From an uncultured Pirellulaceae bacterium (lineage in GTDB: Bacteria > Planctomycetota > Planctomycetia > Pirellulales > Pirellulaceae), in assembly GCA_937941455.1 (NCBI GenBank), contig CALDHM010000015.1, positions 1-64,000 of the forward strand: a DNA stretch of 64,000 nt, in the 5' to 3' direction. Shown here in pieces: positions 17,757 through 27,104 of this stretch; within the stretch, counting starts at the first letter, position 1, and each line of letters begins with the position of its first letter. The translations under genes and the position numbers were made by a program. The notes below the pieces were generated by a model. The model did no database searches and had not been told where the DNA came from. It saw only the letters and a list, made by a program, of their open reading frames with translations.

Positions 17757-19244
17757 ATGTTCAGCATGAGCGAAAATGCCAACATCATGAATCGACCGGC
17801 GCAAATCCTGGTTGTCGACAACGATCGGGACCTGGCCCAAGTTTTAACGGAAAGCCTCGAGCGGGTAGGCTTTCGCGTGACGACGGCCACCAGCGGGGCC
17901 GAAGGGATCCGCCGAATCAACCAGGGTTCGTTCGATGTCGTTGTCACTGACTTGATGATGAACGACGTCGATGGCATGGCCGTGCTCAAGCGAGCCAAGG
18001 AGGTCCTCCCCAACGTCGAAGTCATCATGATCACGGGCCATGGGAACGTTCCCCGCGCGGTGGAGGCGATGCGCGAGGGGGCCTTTCACTTTCTGGAAAA
18101 ACCTGTCACCCCCAAAACGTTGCAGGCGACGGCCTTCAAGGCCGCTGAGGCCGTCCGCCTCCGCGCCCAAAACCTGCAACTGCAAGAACGGCTCGACGAA
18201 CAATTCGGCTTCGAAAATCTGATCTGCGCCAGCCCCAGCATGCAGGCGGTCGTCGAACGGCTCAAGCGGATCGCACCGACCGACGCCGGCGTTCTGATCA
18301 CCGGCGAAACGGGGACCGGCAAGGATGTCGTTGCCCAAGCGATCCATCAAAACAGCCCGCGCAAGAAAAAGCCCTTCGTCGCCATCAACACGGCGGCCGT
18401 GACGGAACACCTCGTCGAAAGCGAATTGTTTGGCCACATTAAAGGAGCCTTTACCGACGCCATTTCCGACCGCCAAGGCAAATTCGAATACGCCGACGGC
18501 GGCACGCTGTTCCTCGACGAAATCGGCGACATGCCGATGTCCACGCAAATCAAACTCCTCCGCGTCCTGGAGGACCGACGCATCGTCCGCGTCGGCGACA
18601 ACAAACCCATCGATGTCAACGTCCGCGTCCTTGCGGCCACCAACAAAAACCTCGAAGAAGAGGTAGCGGCCGGGCGATTCCGCAGCGACTTGTATTTTCG
18701 CCTGAAGATCGTCACCGTCCATCTCGATCCCCTGTCGAAACGCCGCGAGGATATCTTGCCGCTGGCCGATCACTTCCGCAAATTGGCGGCCAAAAAGAAC
18801 CATAAGCAAATTCTCGGCTTCTCCCCTGACCTGCGTAAATGGTTACTCGAATACCACTGGCGAGGGAACGTTCGGCAACTCAAGAACGTCATCGAAAGCT
18901 TGGTCGTGATGGATCTCGACGGCACGCTCGGCATTGATGACTTGTCTCCCGATCTGCTTGCCGAATTACCCCCCGAGAAACTGGGGATTCGCAACCAGCG
19001 AACCCATTCCTCCACCCCCGATGATTCAGTCGCGACGATGGCCGCGACGCCGACGGCCGAAGGAGGGCCAGAGTTGTCCAATCCGCTGCTGGGAAAAACA
19101 ATCAAAGAAATCGAAAGATGGGCCATCGAAGGTACGCTCAAGCTGACCAACAACCGCCGCGAGGAAACGGCCCGTATCTTGGGAATCAGCGAACGGAATC
19201 TGTACCGCAAGCTCAAGGAGTACCAACTGCGCGATGCCGACTGA
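17757..19244 (+). CDS. Sigma-54-dependent response regulator, NtrC family
   Basis: A 495-residue protein with a receiver domain (about 16-130; acidic pocket DND, phospho-acceptor Asp65, LITGH-like switch). The AAA+ sigma-54 activation domain (about 155-390) has Walker A GETGTGKD and Walker B GGTLFLDEIGDMP. The sigma-54 contact loop reads GAFTDA (230-235) where GAFTGA is usual. A Fis-type helix-turn-helix closes the protein (ETARILGISERNLYRKLKEY). It should switch on sigma-54 promoters in response to a histidine kinase that is not encoded nearby. Its stop overlaps the mutL start by 11 bases. Earlier or later ATGs (17766, 17787) could also serve as start. Confidence 0.95.
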   Translation: MFSMSENANIMNRPAQILVVDNDRDLAQVLTESLERVGFRVTTATSGAEGIRRINQGSFDVVVTDLMMNDVDGMAVLKRAKEVLPNVEVIMITGHGNVPRAVEAMREGAFHFLEKPVTPKTLQATAFKAAEAVRLRAQNLQLQERLDEQFGFENLICASPSMQAVVERLKRIAPTDAGVLITGETGTGKDVVAQAIHQNSPRKKKPFVAINTAAVTEHLVESELFGHIKGAFTDAISDRQGKFEYADGGTLFLDEIGDMPMSTQIKLLRVLEDRRIVRVGDNKPIDVNVRVLAATNKNLEEEVAAGRFRSDLYFRLKIVTVHLDPLSKRREDILPLADHFRKLAAKKNHKQILGFSPDLRKWLLEYHWRGNVRQLKNVIESLVVMDLDGTLGIDDLSPDLLAELPPEKLGIRNQRTHSSTPDDSVATMAATPTAEGGPELSNPLLGKTIKEIERWAIEGTLKLTNNRREETARILGISERNLYRKLKEYQLRDAD

Positions 19245-21159
19245 CTCCCCCACCCATGCCCAGCGGCGAATACGCCAATTGCCAGCCAGCGTCATCAACA
19301 AGATCGCTGCTGGCGAAGTCATCGAGCGCCCCGCCAGCGTCGTCAAGGAACTTATGGAAAATTCGATCGACGCGGGGGCAACCCAAGTTGAGGTGGCGAT
19401 CGAAAACGGCGGGCTTGATTTGATCCGCGTCACTGACAACGGCTGCGGTATTCCCTGCGACGACTTGCATCTGGCCGTCACTAGCCACGCCACCAGCAAA
19501 ATCTCCGACGCCGACGATTTGTTCCAAGTTGGCACCTTCGGCTTCCGCGGCGAAGCCCTGGCGTCGATCGCTGAAATCAGCGAGTTTACGATCCGCTCGA
19601 AAACAACGGATCAGGAGAGTGGCTACGAACTCCGCGTTTCCGGAGGCCGAGCGGGCGCGGTGGAACCGATCGGTGCGGCGGTCGGCACCTCCATTCTGGT
19701 CGAAAATTTGTTCTTCAACACGCCGGTCCGCCGCAAATTCATGCGGTCGGCCCAAACCGAGTTCGGTCATATCGCGGAGGCCTTCGCTCGCGTGGCGATG
19801 GCCAATCCCCAGTGCCACTTGACCCTGTTGCACAATCGCAAGATTCAACATCAATTGGTGCCGACCGACGACTGGTCGTTGCGGATCCACGATTTCTTCG
19901 GACCCGAGGTAGCCGACGCCCTGATCCCCGTCAGCAGTTGCGAGGGCCCGATCGAATTGGCGGGGTTTGTGGTCGACCCCAGCGTCACCCGATCCCACAA
20001 CCGGATGCAGTACCTGTTTCTCAACGGGCGGTATATCCGCGATCGCGCTCTGCAACACGCGTTGGCCGAGGCCTATCGCGGCTTGATCATGACGGGCCGC
20101 TTCCCGATCTGCTTCTTGCGCTTGACCATGCCCTACGAACTGGTCGATGTCAATGTTCATCCGGCCAAGCTCGAAGTTCGTTTTCAAGACAGCGGACGCA
20201 TCTATAGTCAGCTGCTCGGTACGCTCCGCAATAAGTTTTTGACCACCGATTTGACGGCCAAGGGACACCTGGGTCACGATCGCAGCGGCTTCAGTTCGAG
20301 CCACGGCATCGTGCCCCCCCCACTCCCATATCCCGATCCAGTACGGCCACCTGTCCCTGCAACGTCGTCCCCATCTTCCGCTGAGGCAAATCAGAGCCGC
20401 CTTGATTTTCCGGCGGTCCCGCCCCGCGACTGGCTCCAGACCCCCGTGGGAGCTAATCGTTCCGCGGCCAGCAGCGACGTGGCGGCGGTCAACCCGGCGC
20501 CGTCCAGCAGCGAGTCCGCGGAGCCATCCGTGCAGATTCCCGCGGCGACCACGCCCCATCTATCCCATCCATCGCCCCCCCCTCCACAGCGGCCGCTCGC
20601 CTTGCAGGTTCATAACACGTATTTGATTACCGAAACCGAAGACGGGCTGGTGATTATCGACCAGCACGCCCTCCACGAACGGATCTTGTACGAGCAACTC
20701 AAGGCGCGCGTCGCGACGGGTTGCCTGGAATCTCAGCGGCTGCTGGTGCCGGAAACCGTCCACCTCCGCCCGGCTGAAGTCGCAGCGGTTCTGAGCCGAA
20801 CCGAGGAACTGGCAAGACTTGGCGTGTTGGTCGAGCCCTTTGGTGGCAACACGGTACTGGTGGTGGGCTATCCGGCGATCTTGGCCCAACAAAATCCGGC
20901 CGAGGTGCTGCGCGGGATCGTCGATAAACTGATGACCGACGGGACCCGATTGACCCCCACTGATTTGCTCGATGAATTGCTGCACATGATGGCCTGTAAG
21001 GCGGCCGTCAAGGCCGGCGATCAGCTGTCTCGCGATGAGATCGAGGACTTGATTGCTTTTCGCGACTTCTGTCGCGACGCCCATCACTGCCCCCACGGCC
21101 GCCCCACCGCTTTGGTTTTTTCCCGCGAAGAACTCGATAAACAATTCAAAAGGATTTGA
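19234..21159 (+). CDS. mutL: DNA mismatch repair protein MutL, endonuclease type
   Basis: A 641-residue protein. The N-terminal GHKL ATPase carries KIAAGEVIERPASVVKELME, the DNGCGI loop and FGFRGEALASI. The ring-building middle domain follows (about 215-335), then a Pro/Ser-rich linker (about 350-455). The C-terminal dimerisation domain has the metal-binding endonuclease motif DQHALHERILYE from Asp476, plus ACKAAVKAGD and CPHGRPT, so it should nick DNA. It works after MutS recognises a mismatch; mutS is not in this window. Its start lies inside the end of the sigma-54 activator gene. Confidence 0.97.
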   Translation: MPTDSPTHAQRRIRQLPASVINKIAAGEVIERPASVVKELMENSIDAGATQVEVAIENGGLDLIRVTDNGCGIPCDDLHLAVTSHATSKISDADDLFQVGTFGFRGEALASIAEISEFTIRSKTTDQESGYELRVSGGRAGAVEPIGAAVGTSILVENLFFNTPVRRKFMRSAQTEFGHIAEAFARVAMANPQCHLTLLHNRKIQHQLVPTDDWSLRIHDFFGPEVADALIPVSSCEGPIELAGFVVDPSVTRSHNRMQYLFLNGRYIRDRALQHALAEAYRGLIMTGRFPICFLRLTMPYELVDVNVHPAKLEVRFQDSGRIYSQLLGTLRNKFLTTDLTAKGHLGHDRSGFSSSHGIVPPPLPYPDPVRPPVPATSSPSSAEANQSRLDFPAVPPRDWLQTPVGANRSAASSDVAAVNPAPSSSESAEPSVQIPAATTPHLSHPSPPPPQRPLALQVHNTYLITETEDGLVIIDQHALHERILYEQLKARVATGCLESQRLLVPETVHLRPAEVAAVLSRTEELARLGVLVEPFGGNTVLVVGYPAILAQQNPAEVLRGIVDKLMTDGTRLTPTDLLDELLHMMACKAAVKAGDQLSRDEIEDLIAFRDFCRDAHHCPHGRPTALVFSREELDKQFKRI

Positions 21160-21575
21160 CTTTGAACAGCTGGGCAACATCCCTCTTCCGCGGTTGAAGA
21201 ATCGAATAGGATCCCGCTGAGAAAAATTGTCGATCGGCTCCTCTCCCTCCGATCCCTCCGAGAGTGTGGGCCCGCAGGGCCGGAAAAAGGGGCTGCTGTT
21301 CTTCCTCCGGGAAGGGAGAAGAAAGGACAGGCATGATTTACCCATGGGCCATGAGACAATCCGGCCCGTCGTCCGTCGCACGCTGACCGCCGTCGGGCAA
21401 ATTCCCCCGAAATGCCGCGAAAACAATTTTCGCTGGCTCGGCCCCAACGCCCGATACCGAAGTAATTCTCGGCCTTGGTTGAACACCTCATCCGCCTCGC
21501 CTCATCGCACCTGTCGCCTCGGGCGAGTTACAATAGTATCCTCTGAAGTGCAGTTTCATAAGACAAGGTCAAAAA
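21160..21575. other. Spacer downstream of mutL
   Basis: No gene is visible. It contains a short GGCCC/GGGCC hairpin (21269-21281) and one copy of the 11-mer AGGACAGGCAT (21324-21334) also seen at 976 and 33691. An AAGG about 8 bases before 21576 looks like the ribosome-binding site of the interrupted methyltransferase. Confidence 0.5.
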
Positions 21576-22454
21576 ATGACTTTTGAAAAAACTCATTCGC
21601 CTGCTCAAACAGTCGGTAGTGAAGGCAGCCCTGACGCATGGGACTCGATCTGGCAGTAGCTGAAAACAGACGAGAGGAAAAAGGTTTTTGTTCGCGGACG
21701 CCCAAGCACCATTTACCAGTTTTGGCAAAGAGGCTACTTCGAAGATTTGCTACTGTGCTGTCAGCCGAAGAAAACATGGCGATTTTTGGAATTGGGATCA
21801 GGGAGAGGTACAACCTCCCTGTATTTGGCCTCGCGAGGCTACGACGATATTACATTACTCGATTTGTCTGAAACTGGTCTCAAGCAAGCCTTCGATAACT
21901 TTCAATCGGAAAATGTTGCCCCACCCAAACTGGTCCATGCCAACGCCCTTCAGTCAGGATTGCCGTCGAATTCCTTTGATTGCATTTACAACATCGGTGT
22001 ACTCGAACATTTCGATAACCCTTCTGAATTTTTGAAGGAGAGTTTCCGGTTGCTTGCTCCAGGGGAGATAATCTTCATGGTGATTGTTCCCAAGGTGCCG
22101 TACTCCCGATCGATCCTTTGTCGACTCCTATTCAATCCGATTACCCTCATCAAGAAGTTGATTAAAACCCTTTTGGGCGATAAAACCAAGTCACCGGTCT
22201 CGAATATGATACGGACCTCCATCGATGATGATGAATACGTCAGGATCGCTAACTCCTTGGGGTTTACGAAAACTCAGTGCGTTCCCTACAATCCATACCA
22301 TCAGGTTTGCCAAGATGGACGCTATTCGAATTCTTGGGTACTCCGATGGTATCGCCTTCATTATCGCGTGATGCAGCTCATCGGACGCGAGCCAAGGCTG
22401 CGCGTCGCGAAGCCGTTCGCGTTTTGCTTGTTGCTCACCGCGACCAAGGACTAG
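21576..22454 (+). pseudogene. Class I SAM methyltransferase interrupted by in-frame TAG
   Basis: Reading from the ATG at 21576 gives 27 sensible codons (through PDAWDSIWQ). A TAG at 21657-21659 follows, and the same frame then continues without a break for 264 codons. The residues just after the stop (KVFVRGRPSTIYQFWQRGYF) look coding and run straight into SAM motif I, FLELGSGRGT. Motif II-like DLSE, the LPSNSFDCIYNIGVLEH motif and a fatty C-terminal half follow. Without the stop the protein would be 292 residues, normal for the family. A shortened protein could begin at TTG 21747 but would lack the N-terminal cap. It could be a nonsense mutation or a sequencing error. The stretch appears less GC-rich than its neighbours, hinting at transfer. 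Confidence 0.75.
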
Positions 22455-22655
22455 CCCTTCACCGCCGCGAAAAGCTGATAAAACTCCGGTAGGAAGGTTA
22501 GAGGTATTGGTTGCCGATAGATGCAACAAGCATGTTTTAACGAAGAAATTTTTTACTCCTGAATTTTTGGCGATTGCTGCGGTCTCGGGTCTCGCTCAAA
22601 TTTTTGAGAGGCTTAATAGTTCGTTGCAATTTTTTCAGCAAGCGGGGAGGCTGTG

Positions 22656-23138
22656 ATGAAGTCGCTTAATAGTTCAACGGTTCTCATCGCCCTGGGAATG
22701 ATCGGCTTGGCGTGGGCGGCGTACCAGTACACCGCGAATCCTCGCATCAATGCTGCGAACTGCGGCGTGACGGTCGTGCCTGTCAACACTCCGGTGACGA
22801 TTCAGTCGAATACCAAAACTCGGGTTCCAATGAAACTGCTCAATCGGTTCAGACGGCCTGTGCGAATTGTCGGCACGAACGCGTGCTGTGGGGTCGAGTG
22901 TGACTTTGGTTCAAAGTCCTTGCCACTTTCGATCGACGAAGAAGGTTATGAGTTTGCCGTCATGCTTTACGTCGGAGTAAACGGAGAAATTGATTGTCAA
23001 TTCGATTTGTTCCTCGACGTAGACAACGTGCTGGTGGTCTTTCCCGTTGAATTCCCGGTAATCATCCGCGCAGTAGAATCGCCATCGGAGAGCTCGTCAG
23101 CGAAAGAGGATGGCGAGTCGCAAGGTACTCCAGAATAG
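22656..23138 (+). CDS. Small membrane-anchored protein, DUF1573-like
   Basis: About 160 residues, starting at the ATG at 22656 with GGAGG five bases upstream; the adjacent GTG at 22653 is less likely. A single N-terminal transmembrane segment (about 8-26) is followed by an all-beta-looking domain. TPVTIQSNTKTRVPMKLLNR leads into NACCGVECDFGSKSLPLSID, which resembles the cysteine-containing immunoglobulin-like DUF1573 domain common in planctomycetes and Bacteroidetes. The acidic Ser-rich tail is probably disordered. It is followed by a strong terminator hairpin at 23237. Confidence 0.7.
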   Translation: MKSLNSSTVLIALGMIGLAWAAYQYTANPRINAANCGVTVVPVNTPVTIQSNTKTRVPMKLLNRFRRPVRIVGTNACCGVECDFGSKSLPLSIDEEGYEFAVMLYVGVNGEIDCQFDLFLDVDNVLVVFPVEFPVIIRAVESPSESSSAKEDGESQGTPE

Positions 23139-23236
23139 CTTTCGCCACGGCCAGTAGGTACCAGTACGTAACGGCGCGGGGCGATCGTTCGGATCTGAGG
23201 TTCTTGCTCGTGCGGAAGGATCGCGAACGCGAACAC

Positions 23237-23269
23237 AAAAAAATCGCAGCATCGTGCTGCGATTTTTTT
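23237..23269. terminator. Bidirectional intrinsic terminator
   Basis: A perfect 15-bp inverted repeat (23237-23251 and 23255-23269) with a TCG loop. The stem is TCGCAGCA paired to TGCTGCGA, flanked by seven A on the left and seven T on the right. It sits between convergent genes ending at 23138 and 23371, so it can stop transcription from both sides. Confidence 0.92.
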
Positions 23270-23370
23270 GTCGCTGAAGACGACCTGATGATCTGATAGA
23301 TTTGAAATAAACGGTTGTGGATGTCGCGTCGAAAGTTCGAAATCGCGCGGTTCCCGAAAAAGCTTGTTTG

Positions 23371-24084
23371 TTATCTGCGTCGGCGGCGCAGAACAAGCAC
23401 GGTTCCACAACTCGTTAGCAGCAACCACGAGCCCGGTTCAGGAACCGCTGTGGTGACGAAATTCACAACGGCGTGGTTCACGGGCCCGCCACCTGTGATC
23501 GCCGTTTTGGAAGCGGCGAAACGATTCGTGTAATCGACCCCCCAGCCAGGACTTGCGCTTGTTGCCGCATCGAAAAAGAAGCTGGTAGCCGAATCGTATC
23601 GCCATTCCATGGTGAGATGGCCGCCGGAGTAGTAGTAGGGGGTGGTAAAGGCAATCACGGTACTTCCAAACGATGGGTTCGGTCCACACGATCCGACCGG
23701 AAGTGTGAGAGCACCTGAGCGCACCGTGCTTGGTGTACCCGAAAAATTCGATGCAAAGGTGCTGCTGGCCGATGCCGGTGCAACTCCTGGACCGATTTTC
23801 ACTTGAAAGTCAGTGGTTGTTATAAGGCTGGTCAAAGAACTTCCAATTGTGCTGGCCCTAATTTGGACCCCGACAATGTTTTGTCCGGCGATACTAGTCA
23901 ATTGATTTTGATTGATGATGAACTGGTAGGTCCGCGCTTGCGTTGGCCAAAACAGCGTGAATACGCCTGGGGCATCGGCACTGCTATAGACGTTGGGGAC
24001 GACGACATCGGCGTGTGACGCGGCGAGCGTACCGAACAAAAGAACGACACCTGCAAAGAGTTTTTTGAGAGACTTTGCGAACAT
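23371..24084 (-). CDS. PEP-CTERM sorted extracellular protein
   Basis: A 237-residue secreted protein, started at the ATG at 24084 (MFAKSLKKLF) with GAGG about 12 bases upstream; the longer frame to 24138 adds an unlikely leader. A signal peptide (to about residue 25, AASHA) precedes a beta-rich, Ser/Thr/Gly-rich body. The C-terminus is VPEPGSWLLL, a hydrophobic helix and an Arg cluster (LRRRRR), the PEP-CTERM anchor processed by exosortase and probably linked to extracellular polysaccharide. No exosortase is in the window. The body matches no enzyme family that I recognise. Confidence 0.88.
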   Translation of the reverse strand: MFAKSLKKLFAGVVLLFGTLAASHADVVVPNVYSSADAPGVFTLFWPTQARTYQFIINQNQLTSIAGQNIVGVQIRASTIGSSLTSLITTTDFQVKIGPGVAPASASSTFASNFSGTPSTVRSGALTLPVGSCGPNPSFGSTVIAFTTPYYYSGGHLTMEWRYDSATSFFFDAATSASPGWGVDYTNRFAASKTAITGGGPVNHAVVNFVTTAVPEPGSWLLLTSCGTVLVLRRRRR

Positions 24085-24473
24085 GGTTGAGACCTCGCAT
24101 TGAGAAGAAGAACAGAGACGAATAGGAGGTGTACTCACACAATACTTATAATTAAAATTGGCTTAACGAAGCTTTCAAGTTAGCAGCAGTTTTTTTTCGG
24201 GATTGTAGAGCGTATCCCGAAGCGACATCACGGGCGGGACGCCCGTGCCACCGAATGGCTGTTTTGGGATAGGACTTGAGCGGGCGGAGGAGACGTGTCG
24301 ATGATCGGGTCGATGGTCTCCGTTTGGTATTGGGGTGAGTGTCAGCCCGGTGAATGGGGGTGAGCTTGCCCCCAGGTAGAGGGTATTTGCTGTTAATTTT
24401 CATGATTTTTCGAGTGGGGAATTAAAGGCTGGGGGGGCGGCGTTTCAGGTCGAGTGGTGATGGAATTCAAAGA
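24085..24473. other. Spacer with CACGGGCG hairpin
   Basis: No gene is visible. CACGGGCG (24229-24236) and CGCCCGTG (24240-24247) form a perfect 8-bp stem with a 3-base loop. A run of eight T lies at about 24190-24197. Neither is placed as a clear terminator of a flanking gene. Confidence 0.5.
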
Positions 24474-26159
24474 TTAAAACGCTCCGTGGAGGAACCAGCG
24501 TCGGGAGCGGAGCTCGCAGAAGATCCAGAATTGAGTCCCCGGCATCGTCTCGACTCGCCAGTAGTCGCGGCGGACGGTGCGACCGTACCACCAGCCAGTT
24601 TCGATCCGTTCAGGGCCCCACCAGCGGGAGACCGCGAAGTGATCGCCGCCGATCTCGAATGCGGCGGGGGCGGTTCCCCCCCAGGCCGGTTCCCCAGCAT
24701 GTGCGACCAAGCCGCGGACGGTGATTTCCAAGGGTTGAGGGAGGAGGCGGACAGGGCGTCGCAGCAGATCGGACTGGGGGCGGGCTTTGGTGGCACGAGG
24801 GGTGACGGCGCGGGGGCCGACTCGCGGGCGGTACTCGACGGCACGCTCCGGTTGAGCGCCGGCCACACAAGCAGCCGACAGTACGTTGTCCTCCCCCAAG
24901 CGAATGGCCAGGCGGTTCAGGAGTTGGCCGAGAGCCGCCTCATGTCGGCGGGGTTGATCATCGAACAATTCTCTTTGGCGTTCGACGAGGCGGGTGCAGC
25001 CAAGGGCAGCGATATCGATTTGTTCAACGGCGGAGGCTTCATCGCTCCCCAAGCGCTGATGCTCTAGTTGCATGGCGACCAGCGAGATGATCTCGGCGAC
25101 GCGGCTGGTAGCTTGGCACAAGCCGATCTCGAACTCGGTGGGGGGGGCCGAGGAGCGACCGAGCCGGATACGCCAGCCCAGTGCGCCGCAGCCCTCGCGG
25201 AGAAGGCCTTGGCAGACCTGCCCGATCAAATCTTCCAGTTGCGCGAGCAAGGCGGGCTGGTCTCGTAGTGGATAATCGAAGCGCCGTTGGGCTTGGTGAG
25301 ACTCCGCGGTGGAGAGGCTGCGGAAGGTTTCGGGGAGCTCCCCGGCTGCCTCGCGCAGTCGCCGAGAGATCTGATCGCCAAATCGCACGGTGAGGCTGGC
25401 CGAGGGAATTCGTCTCAGGGCGGCGATGGTGGTGAGTCCGAGTTGGTCGAGCGTCTGACAAATCGCCGGTTCGATCCGCAGTGCGACGGGGTGCAAGTGA
25501 TCGAGCAGAGTCCAAGAAAACTCGGTCGCGATCTGCCCGGCCTGTGGATCGATGTTTGCGGCTGGATGATGGGCCAGAGCCCAAGCCGTGCCGATCGTGG
25601 GGCCAATAGCCCCTTGAACAACGTATCCCCATCGGCTGAGGGTCGCCAGCACACGGTGGAGCCAGTCCTGTTCGCTGCCGAACAGCGGAGCCAGGCCGGT
25701 CACGTCCAGCAGCAGTGCCGCGAGGGGCTCGCTTGTGTCCAGCCCCACCAGGGGACTGAACGAGTCGAGCTGTCGCGCGAGTTGTTCGAGTTCTTGGCGA
25801 TCGACGGCCGGTTCATGGGGGAAGATATGAAACGTCGGGGAATGGGGGAATTCATCGTGGTCCTGCGTGTCGCCCGTGCCCCGGTCGGGCTGTGAGGGGG
25901 GGGCGGGAAAAGAGGCGAGAGGCTTGCGGCTGCGCCGGCGCGAGTCACCGCTTTTTAGCAGCAGAGACCGCGCCTCGACCACCGGCATACCGAGCGCGAC
26001 CCCGCAGCGCAGGGCCAAGGGGGAGGCCCAGGCGACCAGTTTGCCTCGTTGCGGGTGCCGTTCCTCCAGGACGATCCGTTGGAAGCGCAGTTCGGGATGC
26101 CGCGCGATTCGCCGCTGGATCGGCCAAAATGGGAAATGAAGGCAAGCGATTCGCCGCAT
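24474..26159 (-). CDS. imuB: Y-family polymerase-like mutagenesis protein ImuB
   Basis: A 561-residue Y-family-related protein. It starts with RRIACLHFPFWPIQRR, where active polymerases carry metal-binding acids that ImuB lacks. The palm/finger-like middle includes LLLDVTGLAPLFGSEQDWLH (about 150-170) and a helix-hairpin-helix stretch (LDQLGLTTIAALRRIPSASL). The ending is characteristic of ImuB: ERIETGWWYG, VRRDYWRVE and SRRWFLHGAF. ImuB bridges the sliding clamp, ImuA and the error-prone polymerase DnaE2 during damage-induced mutagenesis. It starts three bases after the imuA stop. No dnaE2 follows in this window. Confidence 0.93.
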   Translation of the reverse strand: MRRIACLHFPFWPIQRRIARHPELRFQRIVLEERHPQRGKLVAWASPLALRCGVALGMPVVEARSLLLKSGDSRRRSRKPLASFPAPPSQPDRGTGDTQDHDEFPHSPTFHIFPHEPAVDRQELEQLARQLDSFSPLVGLDTSEPLAALLLDVTGLAPLFGSEQDWLHRVLATLSRWGYVVQGAIGPTIGTAWALAHHPAANIDPQAGQIATEFSWTLLDHLHPVALRIEPAICQTLDQLGLTTIAALRRIPSASLTVRFGDQISRRLREAAGELPETFRSLSTAESHQAQRRFDYPLRDQPALLAQLEDLIGQVCQGLLREGCGALGWRIRLGRSSAPPTEFEIGLCQATSRVAEIISLVAMQLEHQRLGSDEASAVEQIDIAALGCTRLVERQRELFDDQPRRHEAALGQLLNRLAIRLGEDNVLSAACVAGAQPERAVEYRPRVGPRAVTPRATKARPQSDLLRRPVRLLPQPLEITVRGLVAHAGEPAWGGTAPAAFEIGGDHFAVSRWWGPERIETGWWYGRTVRRDYWRVETMPGTQFWIFCELRSRRWFLHGAF

Positions 26160-26162
26160 GGA

Positions 26163-27104
26163 TCACCCCGCTCGTTGGCTCGAACTGGGGGCCGAGTGCC
26201 AGGGGGGGGGCGAGGTTCTCGTACCGTCGGCCGTGAGTCTATCCCGGATGGTGTGGTTCGCGTGCTCGGCTGTTCGGTTGGGTCGCGCGCTGTGCAGTTC
26301 TCCGGTCCGCGTGTCGAGATAGAAGTGAACTGTGGCACCGGTTCGCCCGCCACGGCATTTGATCAGTTGCAGGGCCAGGGAACGTCGTCCGTAGTTGGGA
26401 GGGAGTTCGCTCGCCGCGCCGGTTGTCCAACGCTGGCTGGATAGGGGCAACAGCCGCCATTGGATATCGCTCCAGCTTGGTTGGCGCGCCACGGAGCACG
26501 GGCGAATGAACAGGCCGAGTGTCTGTCCTGCCTCGGCGGACAACTGGAAGCGGCGATGCCAGCGCTCGGGGAGTTCAGTCAAGAAACGGGGACAGGCCGA
26601 TGTCGCCGCAGCCAGCACGGCCGCGACCCCTGGGCAGCGGAGAGCCTGGTCGAGCGACCAGTACAAGTCCTCCTGCCGCTGGCCGCGCAGAATCACGAGC
26701 CGGTCCAGCGGAATGCCGGCTTGTTTGGCCGCGGGCGGATAGAACTCGCCGGCGGGATCGACAACCACTAGGGCCCTGCCGTCTTGCATCGCGCGGCGCG
26801 CCAGCAGCAGGGCGAGCCACTCGGCGCCGAATCCTGCCGTCCGGCTTCCTCGCCCGGGCACCAGCCACTCGATGAGGGTCCCTGGCAGATAGCCACCCTC
26901 GGGGAGCAAGCGGTCGATGGCCGCCAGTCCGCTGCTGATCCCGCGTGGTGGTGCTGCCGCGTCGAGTGTCCATCCGCGCGAGCCTAATTCGACTTGGCGA
27001 ATTTGTTGCTGGAGCGCGGTCAGCGTTTGTTGCTGCTGCAACCGATCGGGGGGGGGCGAGACAGTAGGGGGCGTTGCCGGTAAAGGGGTAGTCGGTTGGG
27101 CCAT
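26163..27104 (-). CDS. imuA: RecA-like mutagenesis protein ImuA
   Basis: A 313-residue RecA-superfamily protein. GISSGLAAIDRLLPEGGYLPG and LIEWLVPGRGS match the start of the ImuA/SulA-like domain, where the Walker A loop is degenerate. ALVVVDPAGEFYPPAA and LDRLVILRGQ follow, as does the C-terminal GRTGATVHFYLDTRTGEL. ImuA works with ImuB in translesion mutagenesis. The N-terminal 35 residues are Pro/Gln-rich and probably disordered. A run of nine G (26202-26210) lies in its 3' end. I did not find a convincing SOS box upstream. Confidence 0.9.
   Translation of the reverse strand: MAQPTTPLPATPPTVSPPPDRLQQQQTLTALQQQIRQVELGSRGWTLDAAAPPRGISSGLAAIDRLLPEGGYLPGTLIEWLVPGRGSRTAGFGAEWLALLLARRAMQDGRALVVVDPAGEFYPPAAKQAGIPLDRLVILRGQRQEDLYWSLDQALRCPGVAAVLAAATSACPRFLTELPERWHRRFQLSAEAGQTLGLFIRPCSVARQPSWSDIQWRLLPLSSQRWTTGAASELPPNYGRRSLALQLIKCRGGRTGATVHFYLDTRTGELHSARPNRTAEHANHTIRDRLTADGTRTSPPPWHSAPSSSQRAG

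Noticed and set aside
17844-18809. 321-codon minus-strand frame antisense to the NtrC-type gene
   Set aside because: It mirrors a clear AAA+ activator; there is no ribosome-binding site or known motif.
19213-20559. 448-codon minus-strand open frame antisense to mutL
   Set aside because: The plus-strand frame is an unmistakable MutL; the antisense frame shows no domain and results from codon bias.
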